Origin: UBA4744 sp963717135
GTDB taxonomy: Bacteria > Actinomycetota > Acidimicrobiia > Spongiisociales > UBA4744
Length of the DNA stretch: 64,000 nt
Assembly: GCA_963717135.1 (NCBI GenBank)
Contig: CAVQVN010000009.1
Span: 62,001-126,000, forward strand
Direction: 5' to 3'
Position numbers and translations under genes: made by a program
Notes under the pieces: model-generated
Database searches by the model: none
What the model saw: only the letters and a program-made list of their open reading frames with translations
Told to the model about the DNA's origin: nothing
Shown here: in pieces, positions 34,441 through 41,853 of the stretch
How the letters are laid out: every line of letters starts with the position of its first letter
Position numbering within the stretch: the first letter of the stretch is position 1

Positions 34441-34704
34441 TCAAGGGGATTGTCCGGTCATCTCCTCGAGATCCTCGATTGTCTTGGGCCAGTCGTCTTT
34501 CAGCAGACGGGAAAGGGATCGATCGGCCAGCAGCTTGCCGTTCGTCTGGCAAGTGGCGCAATAATTGGTCTCGTTGGAGGCGTAGACGATGCGTTGGACC
34601 TTAGAACCGCACACCGGGCAGGGTTCCCCGAATCTTCCCGTGTACCGCCATGTCCGGTCGAAAAGCAGTGACCTTGGTGGGAAAACCGTCGCCAACTTCT
34701 TCAC
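34441..34704 (-). pseudogene. Detached zinc-finger C-terminus of the Fpg/Nei-type glycosylase (frameshifted)
   Basis: This frame, not joined to the main part, encodes the C-terminal zinc finger of the Fpg/Nei family: FGEPCPVCGSKVQRIVYASNETNYCATCQ, with the two C-x2-C pairs, then KLLADRSLSRLLKDDWP. The main open frame (34601-35347) ends prematurely 47 residues before this. One extra base (position 34633, read A on the minus strand) separates them: removal of that base would give HGKFGEPCPVCG in one frame. Either a sequencing error or a real disruption. Confidence 0.8.
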
Positions 34705-35347
34705 GCAACCGGTCGATCCACTCGGTCAGGGAAGTTTGGACGGCCTCGTAAAGGCGAGCGATCTCTTCCTCAGTCAATCGACCGGTCAGCTTGACGGGAG
34801 AAAGCCGGGCTCGATGAAGGATCTCGTCGGAGTAGGCGTTGCCGATCCCCGAGAAGATCCGCGGATCGGTGAGCGCTCGCTTCATGGTGCGGTTCTCTTT
34901 GGTCAACGCCGCAGCGAACTCGGCCGGGGTCGCCTCGAGCGGCTCCACTCCCCCACGATCGTGCTGAGCGAGGGTTTCTTCGCCGCGAACGATCCACAGG
35001 CCGGCCCGCTTCCTGGTGGCTGCTTCGCGCAGCAACAGGCTCCCTTGTGCGAAGTCGAACGCCGCCAGACCGACCTTGCGGGGGATGGCGGTGCCCGGGG
35101 CCGCCCAGGCAAACCGTCCCGCCACCATCAAGTGGATGATGACGAACAACTCATCGCCCATCTCCCACACGATGCGCTTGCCGATGCGGCGCAGCGCAAC
35201 CACAGTCCGGTTTTCGACGGCCGAGAGAGGCGGGTCGTAGGTGCGCAATACCGACGGGGAAACCACCCGAACCTTCTGCAGGGTCTCCCCCACGATGCGC
35301 CGCTCCAACGCTTCGAGGTAGACCTGGACATCGGGCAGTTCGGGCAT
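34601..35347 (-). CDS. Fpg/Nei-type DNA glycosylase, main part (3' frameshifted)
   Basis: 248 residues of a bifunctional base-excision glycosylase/AP lyase: N-terminal MPELPDVQVYLEAL (catalytic Pro2, Glu3), the central beta-domain, and KRALTDPRIFSGIGNAYSDEIL with the helix-two-turn-helix residues. The frame then runs into a wrong C-terminus (HGKIRGTLPGVRF) instead of the zinc finger, which lies in the next frame (see 34441-34704). The MPELPDV opening is Nei2-like rather than classical MutM. Without its zinc finger the protein would be expected to bind DNA poorly. Confidence 0.85.
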   Translation of the reverse strand: MPELPDVQVYLEALERRIVGETLQKVRVVSPSVLRTYDPPLSAVENRTVVALRRIGKRIVWEMGDELFVIIHLMVAGRFAWAAPGTAIPRKVGLAAFDFAQGSLLLREAATRKRAGLWIVRGEETLAQHDRGGVEPLEATPAEFAAALTKENRTMKRALTDPRIFSGIGNAYSDEILHRARLSPVKLTGRLTEEEIARLYEAVQTSLTEWIDRLREEVGDGFPTKVTAFRPDMAVHGKIRGTLPGVRF

Positions 35348-35400
35348 GGAAGAAAGTTATCAGCAATCAGACACCGCGCCGTCCGCTATCCGTCAAAGGA

Positions 35401-35425
35401 GGCGGACCCCCGGAAGGGGTCCGCC
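35401..35425. terminator. GC-rich hairpin, terminator-like
   Basis: GGCGGACCCC-CGGAA-GGGGTCCGCC, a perfect 10-bp stem with a 5-nt loop. On the minus strand it is followed by TCCTTTGAC. It would end transcripts reading from the small-ORF region toward the Fpg/Nei gene. Confidence 0.55.
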
Positions 35426-35563
35426 TATCGACCAAAACCTGATGACTTCTTACTGGTCGGTCTTGAGGGTCTTCTCGAACTCGTCGGCGAAATCAAGGTA
35501 CCGGCGGACCGGCAGATCACCAGCGTATGATTACAGAGGCGAAGGAGCCGCGGGAGGAATCAC

Positions 35564-35734
35564 ATGACCGTTGTGAAGTCGGTCGTTGAGTGGGTGAAAC
35601 GGTTAAGCAAAACATCCGGGCCACCCCGAGATAAGCCCAGCGCCAAGGAGATTGAGGCCCGCATGAAGCGGGCCGGGCGCAGCGAGCCAAGACGCAACCG
35701 ACCACTCGGAAAACGGGACCCAGGTGCCTACTAG
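35564..35734 (+). CDS. Small basic protein of unknown function
   Basis: 56 residues: MTVVKSVVEWVKRLSKTSG, PPRDKPSAKEIEARMKRAG, and an Arg/Pro-rich tail. GGGAGGAA lies 7-8 nt before the ATG, a strong Shine-Dalgarno for this genome. Net charge is strongly positive. No homologue recognised; a nucleic-acid or ribosome-associated role is a guess from the charge only. A hairpin with a T-rich end lies downstream at 35878-35904. Confidence 0.5.
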   Translation: MTVVKSVVEWVKRLSKTSGPPRDKPSAKEIEARMKRAGRSEPRRNRPLGKRDPGAY

Positions 35735-35877
35735 GCCAGGTTCGGTAGGTAGACGCGACGCCCCTTTTCGGATGAAATCGAGCTGACCCGCCACGTGACG
35801 GTTAGGGGAACCGGTGCGGTCGATTCCTGGGTTCTCCATCCCCACAATTCGGATGACTGATGGAGCAGATCAAGAAA

Positions 35878-35904
35878 CGGACCCCCGAGGGGGTCCGCTC
35901 TCTT
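35878..35904. terminator. Rho-independent terminator of pnp (bidirectional hairpin)
   Basis: GGACCCCC-GA-GGGGGTCC (35879-35896) with a T-rich flank on both strands (CTCTCTTT on the plus strand; GTTTCTT on the minus). It lies about 30 bp after the pnp stop codon, so it should end the pnp transcript, and may end the small plus-strand gene as well. Similar in sequence to the 35401-35425 hairpin. Confidence 0.75.
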
Positions 35905-35925
35905 TGCTTGTATGCGACCTCAGGG

Positions 35926-38340
35926 TCACTTCCCTATGGGGTTATTCTTTTCGAACTCGTCTTCGAAGGAGACCACCCGGCGTCCGCTCTTCTCGGCGTC
36001 GGCCGCACGGGCACGGTCACCGCCCCGGTCCCGGTCGCCACCGCGATCACGACCCCGGTCACCACCACGACCTCGATCCCGGTCGCCACCGCGATCCCGA
36101 TCACGACCACGGTCACGGTCACGGTCACCGCCACGATCCCGATCACGTCCGCCACCACCGGAGGCAGCCCGTTGCAGGGCTTCTTCGGATGGCTCGACCT
36201 TCTCGGCCAGGTCGAGGTTGACCTTGCCCATCCGGTCGATCTCCCGGACCACGACCTTGACCTTGTCGCCCAGGTTGAAGTAGTCCTCGACTCGCTCGAC
36301 CCGCCGTTCCGAGTCGATCTTGGAGATGTGCAGCAGACCATCCCGGCCCGGCAAGATGTTGACGAACGCACCGAACTTGGTGATGTTCACCACTTCGCCG
36401 TCGTACTCCTTGCCGACCTCGGCTTCCGGAGGGAACGCGAGTTGCAGTACCTTTTCCTTGGCCAGGGCCAGCGAGTCGCTGTCCGGCGAACCGATCCTGA
36501 CGATGCCCTCGGCACCTTCTTCTTCGATCTCGATCGAAGCTCCGGTGGTCTCCTCGAGCTCGCGGATGTTCTTACCCTTGGGACCAATGATCTCGCCGAT
36601 CTTGTCCTTGGGTATCCGCACGGCCTCGATTCGGGGAGCCCACCGGTTGAGCTCTTCCCGCGGACCGGGGATGGCATCGTTCATCTTGCCGAGGATGAAC
36701 AATCGGGCGTCCTTGGCTTGATCGAGAGCCTCAGCCAGCACTTCGGAAGGCAATCCCTGGATCTTGGTGTCGAGCTGGAGAGCTGTGATGACGTCGGCGG
36801 TGCCGGCCACCTTGAAGTCCATGTCACCGAGGGCGTCCTCCGCCCCGATGATGTCGGTGAGGGTCACGAACTTGCCGTCCTGATAGATGAGACCCATAGC
36901 AATCCCCGCCACGGGCTCCAGGATCGGAACGCCGGCGTCCATCAACGACAGGGTGGAGGCGCACACCGAAGCCATCGATGTCGATCCGTTCGAGGACAGA
37001 ACCTCGGATACGAGACGCAACGCATAGGGGAACTCATCCTCGCTGGGCACCACCGGCAGCACGGCTTTTTCGGCCAGCGCTCCATGACCGATCTCGCGGC
37101 GCTTCGGACCACGCATGAAACCGGCCTCACCGGTCGAGAACGGCGGGAAGTTGTAGTGATGCATGTACCGCTTGGAGTCTTCGAGAGCGAGGGTGTCCAA
37201 CATCTGCTCCATCTTGAGCATGCCGAGCGTGGTGAGGTTCAGCACCTGGGTTTCCCCGCGCTGGAACAAACCAGACCCGTGCGTTCGAGGCACCACACCG
37301 ACCTCCGCTTTGATTTCGCGAATGTCCTTGGGTCCGCGCCCGTCGAGACGAACACCGTCGTTGATCACCCGCTCTCGCATCATGGTCTTCGAGACCTTTT
37401 TGAAGGCTCGCTTGGCGGAGACCAGTTCGTCGGCATCTTCGATACCGAGTTCCGCGACTACTTGGTCGAGAGCTGCGCCCTCGGCAGTGCCCCGCTCTTT
37501 CTTGCCGGGAATGGTGATGACGTCACCCAGCTTCGGGCGGGCCGCGCCTTCAACTCGTGCGAACAAGTCATCGCTGAAATCCTCGACGGTCGGGTATTCG
37601 CGAACCGGAATCTCAACCTGGTCGGCGAGCTCCTTCTGGAGGTCGATGATCTGGGCGATGTAGGTCTTCGACTCCTCGAGACCCCGGGCGACCGTCGTTT
37701 CGTCGCTGGCGGGTTGACCGGCTTTGATGAGCCGCAGACCATCAGGCGTGGAGCCGGCCTCGACCATCATGATGTCGATCTCACCGGCATCGTTCCGACG
37801 GCCGGCTACGACCAGCTCGAAAACCGCATTCTCGAGTTCCTGGTAAGTCGGATTGACGACCCAATTGCCATCGCTCAGAGCCAAACGAACTGCCCCAATC
37901 GGACCCTGGAAAGGAATCCCGCTGATGGTAAGCGCCGCGGAAGCTCCGTTGAGCGAGATGATGTCGTAGGGGTTCTCTCCGTCGATCGACAGAACCGTGG
38001 AAACGATCTGTGTTTCGCAGCGGAAACCATCGGCAAACGACGGGCGCAAAGGACGATCGATCAAACGACAAGCCAGGATGGCTTGCTCGCTGGCACGACC
38101 TTCCCGACGGAAGAATGAGCCGGGGATCTTCCCGGCCGCGTACATGCGTTCTTCGACGTCGACGGTGAGGGGGAAGAAGTCGATTCCTTCCCGCAGTGAA
38201 TCATTGGCAGTGGCGGTAACCAGGACGTCTGTGTCGCCGGTCTGAACCGTCACCGAGCCGCTGGCCAACCCGGCCAGCTTGCCTGTACTAATGGCGATCT
38301 CTTTGTCGCCCACGAGGCCGCGTACCGTGGTTTCGGACAC
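35926..38340 (-). CDS. pnp: Polyribonucleotide nucleotidyltransferase
   Basis: About 804 residues. Two RNase PH domains (ILACRLIDRPLRP; LDGRGPKDIREI; GEAGFMRGPKRREIGHGAL), a KH domain (IIGPKGKNIRELEETTGASIEIEEEG) and an S1 domain (EVGKEYDGEVVNITKFGAFVNILPGRDGLLHISKI) give the complete PNPase. It phosphorolytically degrades mRNA 3'-5'. The C-terminus is a low-complexity Arg/Asp/Gly tail (GGRDRDRGGDRDRDR and similar). Start GTG 38340 after GGGAGG; a hairpin covering that site lies at 38346-38369. It follows rpsO, as in many bacteria. Confidence 0.97.
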   Translation of the reverse strand: MSETTVRGLVGDKEIAISTGKLAGLASGSVTVQTGDTDVLVTATANDSLREGIDFFPLTVDVEERMYAAGKIPGSFFRREGRASEQAILACRLIDRPLRPSFADGFRCETQIVSTVLSIDGENPYDIISLNGASAALTISGIPFQGPIGAVRLALSDGNWVVNPTYQELENAVFELVVAGRRNDAGEIDIMMVEAGSTPDGLRLIKAGQPASDETTVARGLEESKTYIAQIIDLQKELADQVEIPVREYPTVEDFSDDLFARVEGAARPKLGDVITIPGKKERGTAEGAALDQVVAELGIEDADELVSAKRAFKKVSKTMMRERVINDGVRLDGRGPKDIREIKAEVGVVPRTHGSGLFQRGETQVLNLTTLGMLKMEQMLDTLALEDSKRYMHHYNFPPFSTGEAGFMRGPKRREIGHGALAEKAVLPVVPSEDEFPYALRLVSEVLSSNGSTSMASVCASTLSLMDAGVPILEPVAGIAMGLIYQDGKFVTLTDIIGAEDALGDMDFKVAGTADVITALQLDTKIQGLPSEVLAEALDQAKDARLFILGKMNDAIPGPREELNRWAPRIEAVRIPKDKIGEIIGPKGKNIRELEETTGASIEIEEEGAEGIVRIGSPDSDSLALAKEKVLQLAFPPEAEVGKEYDGEVVNITKFGAFVNILPGRDGLLHISKIDSERRVERVEDYFNLGDKVKVVVREIDRMGKVNLDLAEKVEPSEEALQRAASGGGGRDRDRGGDRDRDRGRDRDRGGDRDRGRGGDRGRDRGGDRDRGGDRARAADAEKSGRRVVSFEDEFEKNNPIGK

Positions 38341-38345
38341 GCTTA

Positions 38346-38369
38346 CCTCCCTTTCGGTATGGAGGGAGG
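38346..38369 (-). promoter_or_regulatory. Hairpin sequestering the pnp ribosome-binding site
   Basis: CCTCCCT (38369-38363, minus strand) can pair with AGGGAGG (38352-38346), a perfect 7-bp stem with 10-nt loop; the second arm holds the Shine-Dalgarno of pnp, 5 nt before GTG 38340. Opening by processing or a protein would be needed for translation. Confidence 0.6.
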
Positions 38370-38544
38370 GCGGCCAATTACCAGTGGTCATCCCTCTCGG
38401 ACAAGAGGGGTGGCAACTGACAACTGGACTCGTCCGTCCCTCGCGTCGGTTGTTGTCGGGGTTCATCGGCGGGTCCCGGGCCCGTCGCTCTCGGATGGAT
38501 CCAAAAGCGAGAAAGCGGCCCTGACGGCCACTCTCCCGAGATCT

Positions 38545-38802
38545 TTAGCGGCGCAAGCCGAGCTTGGCGATCAGTGATCGATAACGCTCGACGTCTTCAC
38601 GCCGAAGGTAATTCAAGAGTCGCCGGCGCTTGCCGACCAACATCAGGAGCCCACGACGGCTGTGGTGGTCCTTCTTGTGCTCCCGGAGATGATCCGTGAG
38701 GTGATTGATGCGCTCCGTCAGCAACGCGACCTGGACCTCCGGCGAACCGGTATCACTGTCGTGCTGGCCGTACTCATCGATGATGGTTTTGGTGTCTTTC
38801 AT
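38545..38802 (-). CDS. rpsO: 30S ribosomal protein S15
   Basis: An 85-residue S15 (family usually ~89): DTGSPEVQVALLTERINHLTDHLREHKKDHHSRRGLLMLVGKRRRLLNYLRREDVERYRSLIAKLGLRR carries the conserved SPE-x-Q and KDHHSRRGL residues that contact 16S rRNA helices 20-22. It joins the platform during assembly. It precedes pnp by 204 bp and follows the ribF/RidA part of the cluster. Confidence 0.97.
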   Translation of the reverse strand: MKDTKTIIDEYGQHDSDTGSPEVQVALLTERINHLTDHLREHKKDHHSRRGLLMLVGKRRRLLNYLRREDVERYRSLIAKLGLRR

Positions 38803-38840
38803 TCACACACGCGCATAGCTAGAGGAAGGGGAACGGACGG

Positions 38841-38867
38841 AGTGTAGCACCCGTTTGACGTTGTCAC
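38841..38867 (-). promoter_or_regulatory. Promoter of rpsO
   Basis: On the minus strand GTGACA (38867-38862) is separated by 15 nt from TACACT (38846-38841), about 38 bp before the rpsO ATG. A housekeeping -35/-10 pair. Confidence 0.55.
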
Positions 38868-38922
38868 GAGTCCACGGCGTCGGAGCTTCCCGCCACCGAC
38901 TTCACCGACTCGTCGGCGACGC

Positions 38923-39309
38923 CTAACCCACCAGAGCTTCCACTTCGACTTCGACCTTCCAGGTTGGGTCAATGAGGGCGGCGACCACCACCATCGTGGC
39001 GGCTGGAGCGGCTTCGCCGAAGACCTCACGATGGGCTCGCCCGACTTCATCGGCATCGGCCGCGTCGGTGAGATACATCCGGGTTCTCACTACATCCGCA
39101 GACGTCGCTCCTGCTTGCTCGAGCGCCGACACGATGATCTGACCACAGCGGAGCATCTGCCGGTAGGCCGTTTCGGCAACCTCCTTGCCCGGATACGGAA
39201 TGGGTGCCGTCCCGGCGACCAGCACACGGTCACCTACTCGAATGGCCCGGGAGAATCCATACTCTGCTTCGTAGGGAGACCCCGAAGCAACCCTCAACCG
39301 CTCACTCAT
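38923..39309 (-). CDS. RidA/YjgF/UK114 family enamine/imine deaminase
   Basis: A 128-residue RidA-like protein. VASGSPYEAEYGFSRAIRVGDRVLVAGTAPI, QMLRCGQIIVSALEQAGATSADVVRTRMYLTD and APAATMVVVAALIDPTWKVEVEVEAL are the usual trimer core, though the catalytic Arg of RidA (in CRSRVRVEAVALPL-like motif) is not clearly present, so it may be a RidA paralogue without deaminase activity. GGAG before the ATG. It lies between ribF and rpsO. Confidence 0.85.
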   Translation of the reverse strand: MSERLRVASGSPYEAEYGFSRAIRVGDRVLVAGTAPIPYPGKEVAETAYRQMLRCGQIIVSALEQAGATSADVVRTRMYLTDAADADEVGRAHREVFGEAAPAATMVVVAALIDPTWKVEVEVEALVG

Positions 39310-39345
39310 GATCGTCGATCATCTCCTCACCGAATTACCAAGAAA

Positions 39346-40287
39346 CTAGCCCGGCATTTCCCCCAATGACTCCCTGGCGGTTTCGACATCCCGGTTTATC
39401 TGAGCCACCAACTCGTCGATGCCACCAAAGCGCTGCTCATCCCGCAGCCGGGCATGGAACTGCACGGAGAGCTGCCGGCCGTAGAGATCTCCGTCGAAAT
39501 CGAGCAGATGAACCTCCACAACGAGACCTCCCCCGCCGAAGGTTGGGCGCACGCCGATGTTCGCCACGCCGGGAATCAGAAGGTGACCCACGATCACCCG
39601 GACGGCATAGACACCCCGGGCGGGAACCGCCATCTCCTCCGAGAACGAGAGGTTCGCAGTGGGAAAACCAATCATCCGTCCTCGCCCATCACCCGCCTCA
39701 ACAACACCCCGGAGCTCAAAAGGACGTCCCAGTTTTGCCGCCGCGCCCTCCACGTCACCTTCGCCGAGCAAGGCTCGAATCGCCGAAGACGAAACAGCCG
39801 CTCCGTCACCTCGAAGCAGCTCGACCGCGTCGACCTCGAACCCGTGCCGCACGGCCTCTTTCTGCAAAGCAACCACATCTCCAGCCCGGTTGAGACCGAA
39901 ACGGAAATTGGTACCAACCACCACCAGCCGGGCGCCCAGCGAGCCGAGCAAGACCTGATGGATGAACTGGGCCGGGTGCATCTCACGGATCTGCTCGAAG
40001 GGGAGAACCCCGACGAGGTCAACGTCGAGGGACTCCATCAACTCCAGGCGATGTTCGATAGTCGTGAGCAATGGAGGAATTCGTTCGGGGGCGACCAACG
40101 CCAGCGGATGTCGATCAAAGGTCAGTACCGCTCGCTGCGCCACACCCATGGCGCGAGCCCTCGCTGCGAGATCTGTCAAAACCGCTTGATGCCCGCGATG
40201 CACACCGTCGTAGACACCGATCGTTACTGCCGACCCGCCGGAAGGGGGTGGGCCCCATTCTCGAGGATCTCCCCGCATTACCTTCAC
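39346..40287 (-). CDS. ribF: Bifunctional riboflavin kinase/FAD synthetase
   Basis: About 313 residues converting riboflavin to FMN and FAD. The N-terminal FAD synthetase has VTIGVYDGVHRGHQAVL (nucleotidyltransferase HIGH-like) and VVVGTNFRFGLNRAGDV; the C-terminal kinase has GRMIGFPTANLSFSEEMAVPARGVYAVRV (FPTAN motif). GTG 40287 overlaps the truB stop by 4 bp (GTGA). Operon member after truB, a common actinobacterial arrangement. Confidence 0.95.
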   Translation of the reverse strand: MKVMRGDPREWGPPPSGGSAVTIGVYDGVHRGHQAVLTDLAARARAMGVAQRAVLTFDRHPLALVAPERIPPLLTTIEHRLELMESLDVDLVGVLPFEQIREMHPAQFIHQVLLGSLGARLVVVGTNFRFGLNRAGDVVALQKEAVRHGFEVDAVELLRGDGAAVSSSAIRALLGEGDVEGAAAKLGRPFELRGVVEAGDGRGRMIGFPTANLSFSEEMAVPARGVYAVRVIVGHLLIPGVANIGVRPTFGGGGLVVEVHLLDFDGDLYGRQLSVQFHARLRDEQRFGGIDELVAQINRDVETARESLGEMPG

Positions 40288-41186
40288 GAGAGGACCACCT
40301 CGGCAACTGCGTTCAAGCCGTCCATCCGGTACACGGCCAATAGTCCGCCGGAATGATCCAAGACTCGAAACACCTGGTGGTCGGTCCATGTGGCGCCAAT
40401 CAGCGAAGCTGCAAACTGCACTCCGTGCGACACCCCTTCAGCGGTGCGGGGGTCTACTTCTACGAAGGGCAGGTCCCCCAGACCGTCGGCAGGTGACAGG
40501 ATCAGGTCGCTCAATCGGTCTTCACCGGTGGCCTTCTCCAGTTCGGAGATCGTATGCCCCCTCGACCCGACATCCAGCGAACCGACCCGGGTGCGTCGCA
40601 GAGCTGTGAGATGTGCCCTTCCGCCCAATGCTCGAGCGATGTCGTCTGCCAGGCTGCGAATGTAGGTCCCCTTGCCGCACTTGACACGCATCGTGGCCTC
40701 CGGGTAGTCGCTCGGGGCAAAATCCAGGACTTCGATTGCATGTACGTCGACCGGACGGGGCGGTCGATCCACGTCTTTGCCTTCTCTGGCCAGTTCGTAC
40801 AAGCGACGACCATCCACTCGCAGCGCCGAAACCATCGGCGGCACCTGCATGATTCGTCCCACGAACCGGGGAAGCACCGCCGCAATATCGTCCCCAGTCA
40901 CCGGCATTGGGTCCCGGCTCAAGATCGCCCCGTCGGCATCGAGTGTGTCGGTGGCCACCCCGAACGCGACGGTAGCCAAGTACTCTTTCGGCAAATCCTG
41001 CACAAAACGCAGCAGCCGGGTTGCCGGACCCAACCCCACGACAACCAATCCGGTCGCCATCGGGTCGAGGGTGCCGGCATGACCTGCCTTCTTGGTACCC
41101 GCCAGGCGACGGATTTTGGCGACGACGTCGTGAGACGTCCACCCGCCTTCCTTGTCAACGAGGAGGAACCCGCGACCGTCAGACAT
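40284..41186 (-). CDS. truB: tRNA pseudouridine-55 synthase
   Basis: About 300 residues that isomerise U55 in the T-loop of tRNA. The catalytic motif AGHAGTLDPMATGLVVVGLG holds the Asp nucleophile; WTSHDVVAKIRRLAGTKKAGH, YIRSLADDIARALGGRAHLTALRRTRVG and the C-terminal PUA-like end are typical. Start ATG 41186 overlaps the end of rbfA by 8 bp. Confidence 0.96.
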   Translation of the reverse strand: MSDGRGFLLVDKEGGWTSHDVVAKIRRLAGTKKAGHAGTLDPMATGLVVVGLGPATRLLRFVQDLPKEYLATVAFGVATDTLDADGAILSRDPMPVTGDDIAAVLPRFVGRIMQVPPMVSALRVDGRRLYELAREGKDVDRPPRPVDVHAIEVLDFAPSDYPEATMRVKCGKGTYIRSLADDIARALGGRAHLTALRRTRVGSLDVGSRGHTISELEKATGEDRLSDLILSPADGLGDLPFVEVDPRTAEGVSHGVQFAASLIGATWTDHQVFRVLDHSGGLLAVYRMDGLNAVAEVVLS

Positions 41187-41553
41187 CGTCGGGTTCGCTG
41201 CGGCTCTCATCGGTCAGTTCTCGAAGCAAAGATGACATATACACACCATGTTCGATGCTCTCGTCGATCCGGAACCGGAGAATAGGCGTGTACTTGAGCC
41301 GGATCTTGTGGCCGACTTCAGACTGGACGTGGGCAGCAGCCGAATCCAACGCTTTGATCGTGGAAGCCCGCTCCTCTTCTGTACCGAGCACCGAGAAATA
41401 GACGATCGCGTTGCGAAGATCTGGAGAAGTATCAACCCCGGTCACGGTTACAAACCCGATCCGGGGGTCCTTCAGATCGGCGACCTCTGCGGCAACGGCC
41501 TCCAGGAGAATCGCATTGACCCGACGCATGCGAGGACTTGGTGACCGGCTCAT
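41179..41553 (-). CDS. rbfA: 30S ribosome-binding factor A
   Basis: 124 residues with the single KH-like fold: RRVNAILLEAVAAEVADLKDPRIGFVTVTGVDTSPDLRNAIVYFSVLG, then RLKYTPILRFRIDESIEHGVYMSSLLREL. RbfA matures the 5' end of 16S rRNA (helix 1). ATG overlaps the DUF503 gene by 4 bp. Part of the nusA-infB operon. Confidence 0.96.
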   Translation of the reverse strand: MSRSPSPRMRRVNAILLEAVAAEVADLKDPRIGFVTVTGVDTSPDLRNAIVYFSVLGTEEERASTIKALDSAAAHVQSEVGHKIRLKYTPILRFRIDESIEHGVYMSSLLRELTDESRSEPDDV

Positions 41554-41843
41554 GACGGTTCCTCCAGGTACGAGATTGCCATTCTCAAGTAGGTGATGCC
41601 GTCCAGTTTCTCGAGGTGCTTTTCGAGCGAATGCACGAGCCTCTCGAGTTGACCGGCCTGCGGAGCTACAAGAGCGACTCCCAAGGTTGCCCGCTGCCAG
41701 AGGTCCTGGTGGTCGACTTCGGCGACCGAGATCCCGAACTGTTTCCGAAGCTCGGAGATCACCGGCTTGAGCTTGCCGCGTTTTTCTTTCAATGAGTGGG
41801 CATCCGGTATGCGCAACTCCACCCGCAGCGCGGCAGCGTGCAT
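41550..41843 (-). CDS. ylxP: DUF503 family protein (YlxP)
   Basis: A 97-residue DUF503 protein: VELRIPDAHSLKEKRGKLKPVISELRKQFGISVAEVDHQDLWQRATLGVALVAP, followed by a helix and a C-terminal strand. YlxP is a ribosome-associated assembly factor in B. subtilis-like bacteria. It is between infB and rbfA in the nusA operon, as usual. Confidence 0.92.
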   Translation of the reverse strand: MHAAALRVELRIPDAHSLKEKRGKLKPVISELRKQFGISVAEVDHQDLWQRATLGVALVAPQAGQLERLVHSLEKHLEKLDGITYLRMAISYLEEPS

Positions 41844-41853
41844 TGGGGGGCTC

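Noticed and set aside
35450..35530. 26-codon minus-strand frame ending ...FADEFEKTLKTDQ followed by a hairpin
   Set aside because: It looks gene-like at the C-terminus and has a nearby terminator, but no ATG, GTG or TTG start lies in frame before an upstream stop, so I do not list it as a gene.
35790..35860. tRNA-like stretch (GGTCGATTCC near 35818)
   Set aside because: T-loop-like words are present but no paired acceptor, D or anticodon arms could be drawn on either strand.
35860..38118. Long plus-strand open frame opposite pnp (752 codons)
   Set aside because: It is an antisense shadow of the high-GC pnp gene; its sequence has no recognisable domains and low-complexity parts mirror the RGD tail.
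40051..40060. Half LexA site TGTTCGAT (also near 41249)
   Set aside because: Only one half-site is present; no inverted partner with the needed spacing, so no SOS box.
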